Shown: positions 49,016-58,306, numbered from the stretch's first letter. The stretch is 64,000 bases of DNA from Leptofilum sp965223525 (GCF_965223525.1 NZ_CBDCWX010000004.1:124001-188000); one strand, 5' to 3'. Notes: generated from the sequence alone by a model not told the origin. Translations and numbers: made by a program.

Positions 49016-50059
49016 TTATTTTTCTGCCACCAACAGGCTGCTGCCGGGTGCCTGCCGCAGTGGGTGAAATTGAATATTCCTAAAATTTGTGTCGTTGAGC
49101 AGGTTTGTCAATTCATTGCGGGTGAAGGTACGGCCGTCTGCAAACAGGTAATACATCAGCCCCACCAGCTTGATAATGGCGTTGGTGGCGGAGCCAAACG
49201 CTTTGCTCGCCACCTGATCGAAAATAGCGACCTTGGCACCCGGCTTGAGCGCGGCGTGGGCTTTTTGGAGCAATTTTTGATTGGTCTCCAAATCGTAATG
49301 GTGCAGCAGATTAAAGAGCAAGATGCCATCCCACGCCGACCCCCATTCTGCTTGCCATAGGTCGGCGGCATACAGGTCTACTCGGTCATCAAGCTCTGCT
49401 ACCGTCACATTTTGCCGTGCCGTCTCCAAAGCGATTTCGCTATCCATAATGGTGGCACTGAGTTGGCGGTGTGCTTGGCAGAAGTGAATAGTAAACTGGC
49501 CGTGCCCGCCACCCACATCCAGCAGCCGGTTGGCCGTTGGCGATAGACCCATCTTTTTGACGATGGCCGGCCCGACGAGATTGGCATTGCCCTGCATCAT
49601 GCGTTGGTGAGCGTCGCTGAGTCCAGGGGTTGTGGCGGTGAATTGGTAGAAGTCGAACGGCCGTTTTCCACTTCTCACCACCTCCGGCGCATGTGGCCAC
49701 AGTTCTTGAAAAAAGTTATCAAAGGAGGTCATCGCAGCCGTCATATCCATCATCTTGTTATCGAGGAACCATTTTTCCGTTATGGAGGTATTGTGGTAAC
49801 GGCCGTTCCGTTCTGCCACATATCCAATCGCGGCTAATGCTTCTAACAAGCGGTGCGTTCCTCGTTCGTGTAGGTTGAGGTGCTGGGCTAACTCGGCGGG
49901 GGTAAACGGCCGTTCCGCCAAAGTGGCGAAGAGGTTAAGGTGAACGGCCGTGCTTAAAGTTCGAAAAGCTAACGCCCCGGCCAAATCCAGCATCGGTGCT
50001 GGGGCAGCGTTCAACGAAAAAAAGGCCGTGCGTTCCAAAAAGTTGGGTTGAATAGGCAT
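49016..50059 (-). CDS. O-methyltransferase family 2 (SAM-dependent)
   Basis: A 347-residue methyltransferase of the class that modifies hydroxyls of small aromatic or polyketide-like compounds. The N-terminal dimerisation winged helix (about 25-95; LDLAGALAFRTLSTAVHLNL, HLNLHERGTHRLLEAL) precedes the Rossmann domain with motif I RLLDVGGGHGQFTIHFCQAH (about 181-200), the acidic MDSEIALETARQN and the catalytic-region motif ILLFNLLHHYDLE. GGAG lies eight bases before the ATG. The cupin gene follows directly, which suggests a small-molecule pathway of two steps. No biosynthetic core enzymes are close. Five palindromes are in this gene. Confidence 0.85.
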   Translation of the reverse strand: MPIQPNFLERTAFFSLNAAPAPMLDLAGALAFRTLSTAVHLNLFATLAERPFTPAELAQHLNLHERGTHRLLEALAAIGYVAERNGRYHNTSITEKWFLDNKMMDMTAAMTSFDNFFQELWPHAPEVVRSGKRPFDFYQFTATTPGLSDAHQRMMQGNANLVGPAIVKKMGLSPTANRLLDVGGGHGQFTIHFCQAHRQLSATIMDSEIALETARQNVTVAELDDRVDLYAADLWQAEWGSAWDGILLFNLLHHYDLETNQKLLQKAHAALKPGAKVAIFDQVASKAFGSATNAIIKLVGLMYYLFADGRTFTRNELTNLLNDTNFRNIQFHPLRQAPGSSLLVAEK

Positions 50060-50366
50060 GGTAGTCTCCGGTTATTGGTAATCGGTTATCGGTAGATGGT
50101 TGACCGATTACTGAACACTGTACACTTCCCGGCTTCCCACCGTCATGGGGGCAAGCTCCCATATTGGCCGGGAAATCAGAATGCGAGCAGAGACTGTCTG
50201 CTCCTTTTGCATACCGGAGGAGATTTTTAAGTGACTACGGTCTTTTTGTTTATCTACCCTAAAGGGATCGAATACCCCGCTGTTTGCGGCGGGATAGTTC
50301 ATTTGCTTATGCAGAATGGCGTTTGTTCAGCGCACACGGTACGCTGGAGCGATTTTGCTGCTGCGT
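50060..50366. other. Intergenic region between divergent-reading units, with repeat and hairpin
   Basis: About 307 bp upstream of the O-methyltransferase gene and downstream of the M14 peptidase gene, both on the minus strand. It contains a GTAATCGGT/ACCGATTAC inverted repeat (50078-50086 and 50103-50111, related to 24944-24984) and a 7-bp hairpin GAGCAGA/TCTGCTC (50185-50203) with CTTTTG after it. No open frame looks real. Confidence 0.5.
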
Positions 50367-52055
50367 TTACAAAGTAACGGTTTGCCGAATGGTTCCGGCA
50401 CGGGGATGAACGGCCGTAATCTCTACTTCCGCCCCTGGTTCTGCCTCAATGACCCACTCTACCTTTGCTCTTTCACTAGTAGAGTCGCCGTTCCAGATGG
50501 GGGCGGTGCTTTTGTGGTCTCGCCCGGTTAGCTGGCCGCACACTGTTTTGGGCTTGCCCGTGAGCAATTTTGCGCCTTCTGGCAAGGCAATGTCCACTTC
50601 TAGCTGGCGTACCACCTTCATCTTTAGTGCCTGTTTGGTAATGTTGGTAGGGAGCCAGCCGGTGTTTTGGATAACGGCCGTCACCCGATGTACATTCTTT
50701 GAATGTTTATTCCCCGAAGACTCTTTTTGTATGCTGTGCCATTCTAATTTTGGCGAAACCAGACAGGAGTAGAGAGCAAAATCGGCTAATGGCGCAATCT
50801 CTTTTTCCAGCAGCCTGTATGGTGGGTTGCGCCACGTTACAAAGAAGTCCCAGCCGCCTAGCTCCACCTGGCCGAGCTGCGGATGGTCAAATTCATACCA
50901 ATCTACATATCCTTTGCCATCCAGCACATCATCATTCCACTTCATGATGGCAAGGTCATCTTCCAGGGGATGCTCGCGGAACCAATCCATATATTTGTAA
51001 TCGGTAATACCTGCCTGTTGCTGCACGCTCCAAATTTCGCACGTCCAGCCATAGACGCCCAAAAATTCGTACATCCAATCGTCAAACGTGCCTTTGATGT
51101 ACTCTTTGGGGTCATATTTGAAGTCGTGGAAGACGGAGACGGCTTTGTAGCCAGTCATCTCTTCTGCTTTTTTGCCCAGCTTTTTGTAGGTATACAAATC
51201 TTGGGTGGGCAAGGTGTCGTCGGCTCCTTTTGTGGGTGGGCGCAGGTAAACGCCGCTGAAGGTGTGAAAGCTCACCGAGCCGGTAATGTTGGGATGGTCG
51301 GCAATGAAGCGCATGGGAGCGGCCGTTTCTGGTTCGCTGCCGGGGTAATCGCCCGCGCCGCGCTGGTTGGGTTCCCAAAAGACGGGGAACTGGCGATTGA
51401 GGTCTAGCCCTTGCACTGGTGGCGCAAAGTTGATAGTCAGACCATCATAATTTTGAATTTGGCCTTCAGGGAGCAGGCGGTAAAAGTCACCGCCGGGCGG
51501 CTCGTCTGCCTCACGGGGAATCATGAGGCGGGGGTCTTCTGGGTGAATTTTCCAGTTGCCGTTGGGGTCTTTGAGGCGCATTTGCAGGATACGGCCGTCG
51601 CCATCCACATCTTCCTGGTGCAGCCCATCTAGTGCATCCATGCGGGGGTACGGCTTGGTACTGCTGCGGATAAATTTAGGCACATCTGCCAATGCCCACT
51701 CTGCGCCATCTGGATTTAGACGCGGTACAATGTAAAATGCCCGCGAGTCCAGTGCGTAAGTTACTTTGTCATCTTGGCCGTACTGGGTAAGCAGCTTATG
51801 GATGAGGTAGAGCGCAGCGGTTGAGGCGGAAACTTCGGTGGCGTGGATGTTGCCATCGGCCCAGTAAGCCGGCTTTTCATCGTCTGCCCCGGTTTCAAAG
51901 TTAGTGAGGATCATGAGCCAGATGTCGCGCCCTTCATAACTCTGACCAATGCTGATGAGCTTGCAAAGTTTGGGGTATGCCTCCGCCCATTGCTTGAGGA
52001 AGGCGGTCAGTTCTGCGTAACGGTAGTAGGTATCAAAGCGAATTTCTTGCGACAC
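50367..52055 (-). CDS. M14-family zinc carboxypeptidase
   Basis: A metallopeptidase that removes C-terminal residues or cleaves gamma-D-glutamyl bonds. The 562-residue protein starts at GTG 52055 with AAGGAG nine bases upstream. Zinc ligands are His71 and Glu74 in GNIHATEVSAS and a later His in SVSFHTFSGVYLRP (about 261); catalytic Glu is in YGWTCEIWSVQQ (about 349). RLNPDGAEWA and GLDLNRQFP provide substrate-binding Arg/Asn. The C-terminal 120 residues form a beta-rich accessory domain (VTAVIQNTGWLPTNITKQAL). I see no signal peptide, so it may be cytosolic or exported by another route. A DGDGR-type calcium-like loop (DVDGDGRILQMR) is present at about 155. Confidence 0.9.
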   Translation of the reverse strand: MSQEIRFDTYYRYAELTAFLKQWAEAYPKLCKLISIGQSYEGRDIWLMILTNFETGADDEKPAYWADGNIHATEVSASTAALYLIHKLLTQYGQDDKVTYALDSRAFYIVPRLNPDGAEWALADVPKFIRSSTKPYPRMDALDGLHQEDVDGDGRILQMRLKDPNGNWKIHPEDPRLMIPREADEPPGGDFYRLLPEGQIQNYDGLTINFAPPVQGLDLNRQFPVFWEPNQRGAGDYPGSEPETAAPMRFIADHPNITGSVSFHTFSGVYLRPPTKGADDTLPTQDLYTYKKLGKKAEEMTGYKAVSVFHDFKYDPKEYIKGTFDDWMYEFLGVYGWTCEIWSVQQQAGITDYKYMDWFREHPLEDDLAIMKWNDDVLDGKGYVDWYEFDHPQLGQVELGGWDFFVTWRNPPYRLLEKEIAPLADFALYSCLVSPKLEWHSIQKESSGNKHSKNVHRVTAVIQNTGWLPTNITKQALKMKVVRQLEVDIALPEGAKLLTGKPKTVCGQLTGRDHKSTAPIWNGDSTSERAKVEWVIEAEPGAEVEITAVHPRAGTIRQTVTL

Positions 52056-52342
52056 GAATCACTCCTTTTTTGCGGGATGATGAGATTATAGCTTGAATTA
52101 GGTGATTGTCTAACGTATATCGCGTATTCCGTGGTTTTGTTTTTGTGCAATATGGTGCATCGGCGCAAAATATGTGCCAAAAGCGTAAAAAACAAATGAG
52201 TAAAGGAATTTAGGATAGAAATGCTATAGACAGACGGCCGTTTCTGGCACAAAATGATAAGTAGGAAAACGGCCGTTGTGTGTTTTTCCCCTCGCTCAAA
52301 ATAAAGTTTGGTTATTTGCTGTGACTATGAGGTCAAAAGTGT

Positions 52343-53929
52343 ATGAACGGTTTGGAAAACCAACAATCAGACAGAAATCTTCATAACGAAATTGGTATGT
52401 TGCGCCAACGCATTGCTGAATTAGAGGCAAACCAGACTGGCCAAGCCTCAACAAACTATGCTGACTTCCTGTTTGAAAACTCTGGTGAAACCATTCTCAT
52501 CATTGATCCTTACACCATGAAAATTTTAGACGTGAATCCCAATGCTGCCCGAAGGTTAGGTTACCGCCGGTCTGAAATACGCCAAATGTCATTGGATGAG
52601 ATTGAAATGCCCCGCCTGCTCAATGCAGAAGATGCTGAAACCACCTGGCAATCCTCAGTTTCTGGCACCTACTTTTATGAAGGGCAATATCGGCATAAGG
52701 ACGGCACGCTGATTCCTGTAGAAGTAAGCAGTCGCCTGGTTTATTGGGAAGGGCAAGACGTGCTCATCAACTTTGCCCGCGATATTCGCTGGCGCAAAGA
52801 GGCAGAGCTGGCACTGCGCCAGGTGAACAGCACCCTGGAAAAGCAGGTGCGTGAGCGCACGGTCGAGTTGGCGGCCGAGAAAGAAAAGCTCGAAGCTGTC
52901 TTGGGTTCCATTGTCGAAGCCATTGCCATGACCGATACTGAACAGCGAATCCTTTATGTAAACAAAGCATTTGTCTCCATAACTGGCTTTAATCAGGCAG
53001 AAGCATTGACGACCCGCTTTGACTCATTTTTTGATCTCTCGGCACAAGACCGGCAAGCGCAAGCAGATGCGTTTGCTTTGGGCATTGCCTGGTCTGGAGA
53101 AGTGAAAGGCTGGCGCAAGGACGGCCGTACCTACCCCACAATTTTAACGATAGTTCCCATCCAGAATGATACGGGCCAAATTACGGGCTATGTTACCAGT
53201 CATCAAGACATCAGCCGTTTTCAAGCGTTGGACAAAGCGCAGTACAGTTTTATCAATAACGTGACCCATCAATTGCGAACACCCCTTACCAATATCAAGC
53301 TATACACCGAACTGCTGGAAGGTGGCCTAGCTAACGGCAAATCACAGCACTATTTACACGTTTTGGCCTCGCAAGCCGAGCGGCTAGAGCATTTAGTGCA
53401 AGATATTTTGGAGCTAGCCAGTTTAGATAGCTCTAACAATGTGTTGGCTTGGCGAGAAACTGATGTGGCTGAAATGGTTTTTCAAATGTGTGAAGGGAAT
53501 CAGGTGCGTGCTCATCAGCGGCAGCAAACGCTTCGCTGTTACATCGAAGAAGGGGTTCCGCCGGTTACGGGTGATCCTGCCCGGTTGCGGCAGGCAGTGG
53601 GCGAGCTTCTGGATAATGCACTGGCATACACACCTACAGGTGGGCACATTCAGGTAGAGGTAGCGGCACCTTTTGAAGATAAACGCCAGTGGCTCACCGT
53701 TACCGTGTCTGACGACGGGCCTGGCATTTCTGAGGAAGAGCAGAAGCATATTTTTGAGCGGTTTTTCCGGGGTGCATTGGCAGAGCAGGGGCAGCTTTCA
53801 GGGACGGGGTTGGGTTTGTGTATAAGCCAACAGATAGCACAGGCGCATCATGGGCACATAACGTTGCATAGCAAGTCTGGTTCAGGTGCTAGCTTTACCA
53901 TTTGGCTGCCGGTAGATGTGCCTGGATGA
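52343..53929 (+). CDS. PAS-PAS sensor histidine kinase, soluble orphan
   Basis: A 528-residue kinase without membrane segments. A short coiled coil (RNLHNEIGMLRQRIAELEAN) leads to PAS 1 (about 40-160; ILIIDPYTMKILDVNPNAAR, then FYEGQYRHKDGTLIPVEVSS), a coiled linker (LEKQVRERTVELAAEKEKLE), PAS 2 (about 190-300), HisKA with phospho-His in NNVTHQLRTPLTN (about 312) and HATPase with LDNALAYTP, VSDDGPGIS and GTGLGLCISQQ. No response regulator gene is adjacent. Its 3' end overlaps the convergent EamA gene by 48 bases. The signal could be oxygen, redox or a ligand; no haem- or flavin-specific residue is obvious. Confidence 0.92.
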   Translation: MNGLENQQSDRNLHNEIGMLRQRIAELEANQTGQASTNYADFLFENSGETILIIDPYTMKILDVNPNAARRLGYRRSEIRQMSLDEIEMPRLLNAEDAETTWQSSVSGTYFYEGQYRHKDGTLIPVEVSSRLVYWEGQDVLINFARDIRWRKEAELALRQVNSTLEKQVRERTVELAAEKEKLEAVLGSIVEAIAMTDTEQRILYVNKAFVSITGFNQAEALTTRFDSFFDLSAQDRQAQADAFALGIAWSGEVKGWRKDGRTYPTILTIVPIQNDTGQITGYVTSHQDISRFQALDKAQYSFINNVTHQLRTPLTNIKLYTELLEGGLANGKSQHYLHVLASQAERLEHLVQDILELASLDSSNNVLAWRETDVAEMVFQMCEGNQVRAHQRQQTLRCYIEEGVPPVTGDPARLRQAVGELLDNALAYTPTGGHIQVEVAAPFEDKRQWLTVTVSDDGPGISEEEQKHIFERFFRGALAEQGQLSGTGLGLCISQQIAQAHHGHITLHSKSGSGASFTIWLPVDVPG

Positions 53930-54847
53930 ACGGCCGTTACCCTGTCTTAAATACCAAGTGAGCGTAATAAACACCACAATTGCACCCAACATTTGCCAGC
54001 CGGATGAGAGCCACTCGTTGAGCAGCAAACTACCCACGATTAAGGCGCTAACAAGACGCGTAGCCATCATGCTGCTCACCAGTGGCGCACCTAGCCGCTG
54101 AATAGAACGAAGTTGTCCCAAATTAGCCCCCAGCAACACCCCAATAGTAAACAGCCCAAATACGAGCCAGTCGCCCGGTTGTAAATGACACCAATGCCCC
54201 CAATCTTCCTGAAAAATGGCGCTGGTAACGCCAGAAAAAAGCGTAAGTGCAGTCAGGTGAACCAACAGCAGCGACTCGCCGGAAGCATGATGTCGTTCAG
54301 TGCGCCGGGTGACGAGCATGTACAGTGCTAGAAACAGGCTGCTGGCTACTGCTAAGCTGATGCCTAACCAATCGTTGCGGGCTACGGCCGTTTCTGACGA
54401 TACAGTTCCCAAATTTCCAGACATAATAAGAACTGCACCCAGTAAGCAAAGCGTCAATGCTTTGAAGGTGTGGCGCGGTAGCTGCTCACGCAGCACCAGG
54501 CGACTGAGCAAAGCCACAATGAACGGCGTCATCAGGTAGATAAGCTGGGCGTAAGTGGCCAGAGTGTATCGTGTAGCCAGCAGGTTGGTGATACCACGTA
54601 GCACCACTAAGCTGCCAAACAACCACAGCAGCGGCAGCCGAAAGATGCGCCATTCGATTTGCCGCCAGCGTGCGGCTAAAACCAGCAATAGCACCAGACA
54701 GTTGCCTATAGCCAGTAGTGACAGGCTGGGTATTTGGCTAACAGTTTGCAGGTAGCGCAAAAATACAGGGTAAGCGCCCCAGCCTAGCTGGGCAATAAGT
54801 GCCAGGGTAAGCCATTGCCGTTGGGAGGATGGTTGTTGAGGAGCCAT
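53882..54847 (-). CDS. EamA/DMT-family exporter
   Basis: A 321-residue inner-membrane protein with ten predicted membrane segments in two EamA repeats of five (first LALIAQLGWGAYPVFLRYLQ, second LGISLAVASSLFLALYMLVT). DMT-superfamily EamA transporters export amino acids, metabolites or drugs by a proton-coupled mechanism. Repeat 1 ends with LCLLGAVLIMSGNLG, repeat 2 with WQMLGAIVVFITLTWYL. The 3' end runs 48 bases into the end of the convergent kinase gene, which limits independent evolution of both tails. The substrate cannot be told from sequence. Confidence 0.88.
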   Translation of the reverse strand: MAPQQPSSQRQWLTLALIAQLGWGAYPVFLRYLQTVSQIPSLSLLAIGNCLVLLLVLAARWRQIEWRIFRLPLLWLFGSLVVLRGITNLLATRYTLATYAQLIYLMTPFIVALLSRLVLREQLPRHTFKALTLCLLGAVLIMSGNLGTVSSETAVARNDWLGISLAVASSLFLALYMLVTRRTERHHASGESLLLVHLTALTLFSGVTSAIFQEDWGHWCHLQPGDWLVFGLFTIGVLLGANLGQLRSIQRLGAPLVSSMMATRLVSALIVGSLLLNEWLSSGWQMLGAIVVFITLTWYLRQGNGRSSRHIYRQPNGKAST

Positions 54848-54902
54848 AAGCGGCGGATTATGGCACGGGGTCTAAAGGCTCGCAACCAGACGCGCCAACT
54901 CT

Positions 54903-54931
54903 TTGACAGGGATACGGCCGTTTGCTAGAAT
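54903..54931 (+). promoter_or_regulatory. Sigma-70-type promoter of tRNA-Glu
   Basis: TTGACA (54903-54908) and TAGAAT (54926-54931) are separated by exactly 17 bp, and the tRNA starts 22 bases downstream. A copy of ACGGCCGT (54913-54920) lies in the middle of the spacer. Confidence 0.8.
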
Positions 54932-54952
54932 CTGAACGCTGTTTTGGCAAAG

Positions 54953-55025
54953 GCCCCGTTCGTCTAGCGGCCTAGGACGTAGCCCTCTCAAGGCTAAAAC
55001 ACGGGTTCGAGTCCCGTACGGGGCA
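54953..55025 (+). tRNA. tRNA-Glu (anticodon CTC)
   Basis: A 73-base cloverleaf: the acceptor stem GCCCCGT (54953-54959) pairs with ACGGGGC (55018-55024), discriminator A at 55025. The anticodon stem TAGCC/GGCTA encloses the loop CTCTCAA, anticodon CTC at 54987-54989. T-arm ACGGG-TTCGAGT-CCCGT is perfect. CCA is not encoded (ATC follows). It has its own promoter and a following hairpin terminator. Confidence 0.97.
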
Positions 55026-55031
55026 TCACGA

Positions 55032-55060
55032 GGCTTCATCCGCAGGTGGGTGAAGCCTTT
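55032..55060 (+). terminator. Hairpin terminator after tRNA-Glu
   Basis: GGCTTCATCC (55032-55041) pairs with GGGTGAAGCC (55048-55057) over ten positions with one G-T, then TTT. It ends the tRNA transcript seven bases after the discriminator base. Confidence 0.75.
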
Positions 55061-55078
55061 ATAGTTTGGATAAATTAC

Positions 55079-56863
55079 ATGGCCGCAGTGAAGAATGGCA
55101 CGCCAGCAGAAGCAGAATTTGAAGTTGTGGATAGCCGTCCACAGTTGAAGGGTGTCTATCAGCCAAACGGCCGTTCCCACCAATCACCCCCTCAGCCAGA
55201 CCCGGAAACTCAGCCTGAAAGCAATCAGAATTTTCGTGGCAACGGCCGTTTCCGTCGCATCCTCATCTTCTTTGCCCGCGTTATTTTGCATCTCATTATT
55301 TGGGATATTTTGGGTGGACGAGTGCCGCTGTTGCGAACGGCCGTACGCCAAAGCCGCCCCCGCCGCTTCCGTCGCTGGTCACGCGCCTTTCGTGAGCTAG
55401 CACTGGCTATGGGCGGCGTGATGATCAAGTTGGGGCAGTTCCTTAGCGCCCGCGTGGACATGTTACCCCCGGAAATCACGGAAGAGCTGCAGGGGTTGCA
55501 GGATGAAGTGACGCCAGAAGAGACTTGGCGCATCATGTCCGTTATCCGGGCAGAGTTGGGGGATGTGCAAACACGCTTTGCCGAGATTGAGGAAGCGCCA
55601 ATGGCGGCTGCCTCGTTGGGGCAAACCCATCGCGCTTGGCTGCTGCCAGAAAATGGGGCAGGTTCACAGGGAACGGCCGTTGTCATCAAAGTGCAGCGTC
55701 CCAACATTGGTGCTATCGTCGAGACTGATTTGGCAGCTTTGCGAATTGTGGCCCGCTGGACAATGCGCTACCGGCCCATCGCCCGCCGCGCCGACGTACC
55801 GGCCCTCATGGAGGAGTTTGCCAAAACGTTATGGGAGGAGTTGGATTACCGCGCCGAGGTAGACAACGCCGAACGCTTTGCTGAGCTGTATGCCAACGAT
55901 CCGCGAGTTTACATTCCAGCAATGTACCGCCAGCATTGCGCTGATCGGGTCATTGTGATGGAAAATGTAGAAGCTCCCAAAATTACCGACGTGGCGGCGA
56001 TGGAAGCGGCTGGCATTGACCCTGCTGAGGTGGCCGAGGCATTGCTGGATGTTTATTTTGGTCAGGTTTTCCGCGAGGGATTTTTCCATGCGGATCCGCA
56101 TCCGGGCAATCTGTTTGTGCGGCCCCGGCCAGACATTCCCTGGCCGCCAGAAGGTGGTGCGGCAGGGCAAGGTGGACGGCCGTTCTGGATAGTCTTCGTT
56201 GATTTTGGCATGGTGGGGCGGGTGCCGTCGCTAATGGGCGACAATTTGCGGCAGGTGCTTATTAGCGTGACACAGCGGGACGGCCGTAAGCTGACCGAAG
56301 CGTACCAAAATCTGGGTTTCTTCCTGCCCGGTGCTGATCTGGTACGCATTGCCGAGGCGCAAGAGGCGGTGCTGGATCGCATCTGGGGGCGCAATTTGCT
56401 TGATTTGGCGCGCCCTGACCCAGCTGAGTTAGAGGAGCTGGGGCAAGAGTTCCGCGATTTACTTTTCGATTTTCCCTTCCAGATTCCACAGGACTTTATT
56501 TACCTGGGGCGGGCGATGGGCATCGTGTCTGGCTTGGTGTCTCAGCTAGATGAGCAGATTAACCCCTGGTATTTCATTGAAAAGTATGGCGAGGCGCTAA
56601 CATCTAGCCAAGAAGGGCAGCGGTTTGGCCTAGAGACGGCCTGGCAGTTGGTACGGCCGTATCTCAACACCCCGGCTCAAATTCAACGGCTACTCAATCT
56701 GGCAGAAAACGGCCGTCTCCGCGTGCAGTCGGATCGAGAGGCGTTGCGCCAGTATGAGCGCATCGAAAAGCGAATTGGTCAGCTAGGCTGGAGCATTTTA
56801 GGCGCAGCGGGAATGCTCTCCGGTACGCTGGTTTACTTGAATCGCAAAAGAAAGAGGGAGTAG
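55079..56863 (+). CDS. ABC1/UbiB (AarF/COQ8)-family atypical kinase
   Basis: UbiB-type kinases are membrane-linked ATPases that support quinone and lipid metabolism. From ATG 55079 the protein has 594 residues; the frame is open to 55046 within the terminator hairpin, which I exclude. The family-specific KxGQ motif is KLGQFLSARVDMLPPEITEE (from 117), the Ala-rich loop APMAAASLGQTHRAW replaces the P-loop, the ion-pair region is VIKVQRPN, ExD is LWEELDYRAEVDNA, the catalytic loop FHADPHPGNLFVRP (about 335-348), and DFG is VDFGMVGR. The C-terminus has one or two membrane segments (LGWSILGAAGMLSGTLVYL). The 60-residue N-terminal stretch is Pro/Gln-rich and repeat-derived (YQPNGRSHQ, FRGNGRFRR). 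There is no ubiquinone operon nearby. Confidence 0.92.
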   Translation: MAAVKNGTPAEAEFEVVDSRPQLKGVYQPNGRSHQSPPQPDPETQPESNQNFRGNGRFRRILIFFARVILHLIIWDILGGRVPLLRTAVRQSRPRRFRRWSRAFRELALAMGGVMIKLGQFLSARVDMLPPEITEELQGLQDEVTPEETWRIMSVIRAELGDVQTRFAEIEEAPMAAASLGQTHRAWLLPENGAGSQGTAVVIKVQRPNIGAIVETDLAALRIVARWTMRYRPIARRADVPALMEEFAKTLWEELDYRAEVDNAERFAELYANDPRVYIPAMYRQHCADRVIVMENVEAPKITDVAAMEAAGIDPAEVAEALLDVYFGQVFREGFFHADPHPGNLFVRPRPDIPWPPEGGAAGQGGRPFWIVFVDFGMVGRVPSLMGDNLRQVLISVTQRDGRKLTEAYQNLGFFLPGADLVRIAEAQEAVLDRIWGRNLLDLARPDPAELEELGQEFRDLLFDFPFQIPQDFIYLGRAMGIVSGLVSQLDEQINPWYFIEKYGEALTSSQEGQRFGLETAWQLVRPYLNTPAQIQRLLNLAENGRLRVQSDREALRQYERIEKRIGQLGWSILGAAGMLSGTLVYLNRKRKRE

Positions 56864-56934
56864 GGCGGGTATGCGAGTAAAGCGAGTTTGCCAGTAGAGA
56901 GGACTCGCAAACTCGCCACTTGCACACTCGCAAA

Positions 56935-57273
56935 CTATACCGTCGTATCCTCAACACCCGCTTCTGCGGCCACGCGCTGAACAGCCTCAATACCGCTCTG
57001 GCACGTTTGCTTATTGGCATACATCTGGCTCTTGCCGATGACCTGCTTGTTGGCCGCCAGTAAATTGAAGTAAAATTTGCCGTTAGCCGCTTCTTTCATC
57101 TCAAATCGGTCGGCACTGGTGCCATTGTTTTTCACTGATTCGATCCCGTTTTTGCAGCTTGCCTTAGACGCATACCCTTGGCTGGACAGGATATTTTGCC
57201 CGTTGCGGGCGGTGAGCCGGAAGTAATGCTTTTCGTTGTTGCCTTGATAAATTTGAAATTTGGGGTGTTTCAT
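56935..57273 (-). CDS. YegP/UPF0339 (DUF1508) family protein, two repeats
   Basis: A 112-residue cytosolic protein made of two tandem DUF1508 units, KFQIYQGNNEKHYFRLTARN (5-24) and RFEMKEAANGKFYFNLLAAN (about 56-75), each followed by an ILSSQGYASKASCKNGIESV-like helix (second copy VIGKSQMYANKQTCQSGIEA). Members form small beta-alpha dimers of unknown role, sometimes linked with stress. AAGGAG lies nine bases before the ATG. It is a single gene converging with the ABC1 kinase gene. Confidence 0.9.
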   Translation of the reverse strand: MKHPKFQIYQGNNEKHYFRLTARNGQNILSSQGYASKASCKNGIESVKNNGTSADRFEMKEAANGKFYFNLLAANKQVIGKSQMYANKQTCQSGIEAVQRVAAEAGVEDTTV

Positions 57274-57366
57274 GAAATCGCTCTCCTTGCGTTGTGGGGG
57301 TTACAAAAAGTAATTACTCAATTATCGTTCTCTTTCCTTTGACGCCCTGTCAACCGGTTCGTCACA

Positions 57367-58209
57367 TCATTCTTCTAAAAACTCCGTCTGTACCCAACCC
57401 AAGATGCCATTAACGGTGCGAATCTCGCGCCACAGAATGCCGCCTTGGTTGGCACGGCCGTTTTCCAAAATTACTACATCATTGTCCTGCACAATTACCA
57501 ACTGCTGCCCCCCAGGGGAACGCCGCACCCACAGCGTGCTGCCGTTGGTGCTGATGGTGGCTGTGATGCCCTCGATTGGGGTAGGGGTAATCGTCGGCGT
57601 AGGCGTGGTTGTAGGAAGCGGTGTAGAAGTTGCTGTGGCGGTAGGCGCGGTGGTGGCGGTACCTGAACTGCTATTGTTGGGAATAACCGTTTCTGTAATG
57701 GTGGTTCCCGGCGTGGCCGATGGCCCTGCTTGTTCAGGCGTTCCGGTTGCGGTGACTTCTTCTGTAGGAACTTCGTCGCTGCTGTCGGATGGCGGCCCGC
57801 CAAATGCGCCGCTAGAGGGCGTTTCGGTGGTGAGGTCGGTTGTGGTTTCGGTACGGGTGTTGGTGGTAGGAACGGCCGTTGCTGGCAAATCACCCATCGC
57901 GCCCGTATTGGCAGAGGTGGCTACCGCTTCGGCAATTTCGGCCGTGGGCGTCGTGGCCGCTGTCGAGTTACCATTGCTGATCGGCACTCCTGCCAAAAAG
58001 AAACCCAGCATAAGAATGAGGCTGGCCAGCGCGTAACCAGTGAACAGCTTTACCCGCAAATCAAGCCGATACCCGGCCAGGCCCAGCCTCAGCAAAGCCC
58101 GTGGGGACTGGGCCAAGTAGGCAAAAATGGTCATGAGTAGGGCGAGTACGGCCGTTACGCCCATCCCAATCAACGTCCACATCGGAAAACCCATGCCGCC
58201 ATTATACAT
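57367..58209 (-). CDS. Membrane-anchored SH3-like (SH3b) domain protein with Thr/Pro linker
   Basis: A 280-residue protein with two membrane segments at the start (WTLIGMGVTAVLALLMTIFA and LFTGYALASLILMLGFFLAG). A low-complexity Ala/Thr/Pro linker follows (about 80-215; repeated TPTP and TATA units), of the type seen in many Chloroflexota surface proteins. The C-terminal 65 residues are a bacterial SH3-like domain (STLWVRRSPGGQQLVIVQDN, then WREIRTVNGILGWVQTEFLE), which often binds cell-wall or surface ligands. The linker should carry it away from the membrane. The SH3b end is well conserved in pattern, the ligand unknown. The gene is divergent from lpdA. Confidence 0.85.
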   Translation of the reverse strand: MYNGGMGFPMWTLIGMGVTAVLALLMTIFAYLAQSPRALLRLGLAGYRLDLRVKLFTGYALASLILMLGFFLAGVPISNGNSTAATTPTAEIAEAVATSANTGAMGDLPATAVPTTNTRTETTTDLTTETPSSGAFGGPPSDSSDEVPTEEVTATGTPEQAGPSATPGTTITETVIPNNSSSGTATTAPTATATSTPLPTTTPTPTITPTPIEGITATISTNGSTLWVRRSPGGQQLVIVQDNDVVILENGRANQGGILWREIRTVNGILGWVQTEFLEE

Positions 58210-58223
58210 TGACGATTGCTGAT

Positions 58224-58253
58224 TTACGATTTACGATTGGACGCTGGTATAAT
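58224..58253 (+). promoter_or_regulatory. Possible lpdA promoter
   Basis: A perfect -10 box TATAAT (58248-58253) lies 54 bases before the lpdA ATG; the best -35 is TTACGA (58224-58229) at 18 bp. The -35 is part of a small GATTTACGATTTACGATT repeat, so the call is moderate. Confidence 0.45.
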
Positions 58254-58306
58254 TCTGTTGGAACTTTTAATCTGGAACTAAAACCTACCCCAAACGGAGT
58301 TTTTCT

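Noticed and set aside
54872..55183. Minus-strand frame containing YGTRTRVLALRGLRPRPLDE
   Set aside because: It is the antisense translation of tRNA-Glu and its flanks, a well-known false gene call.
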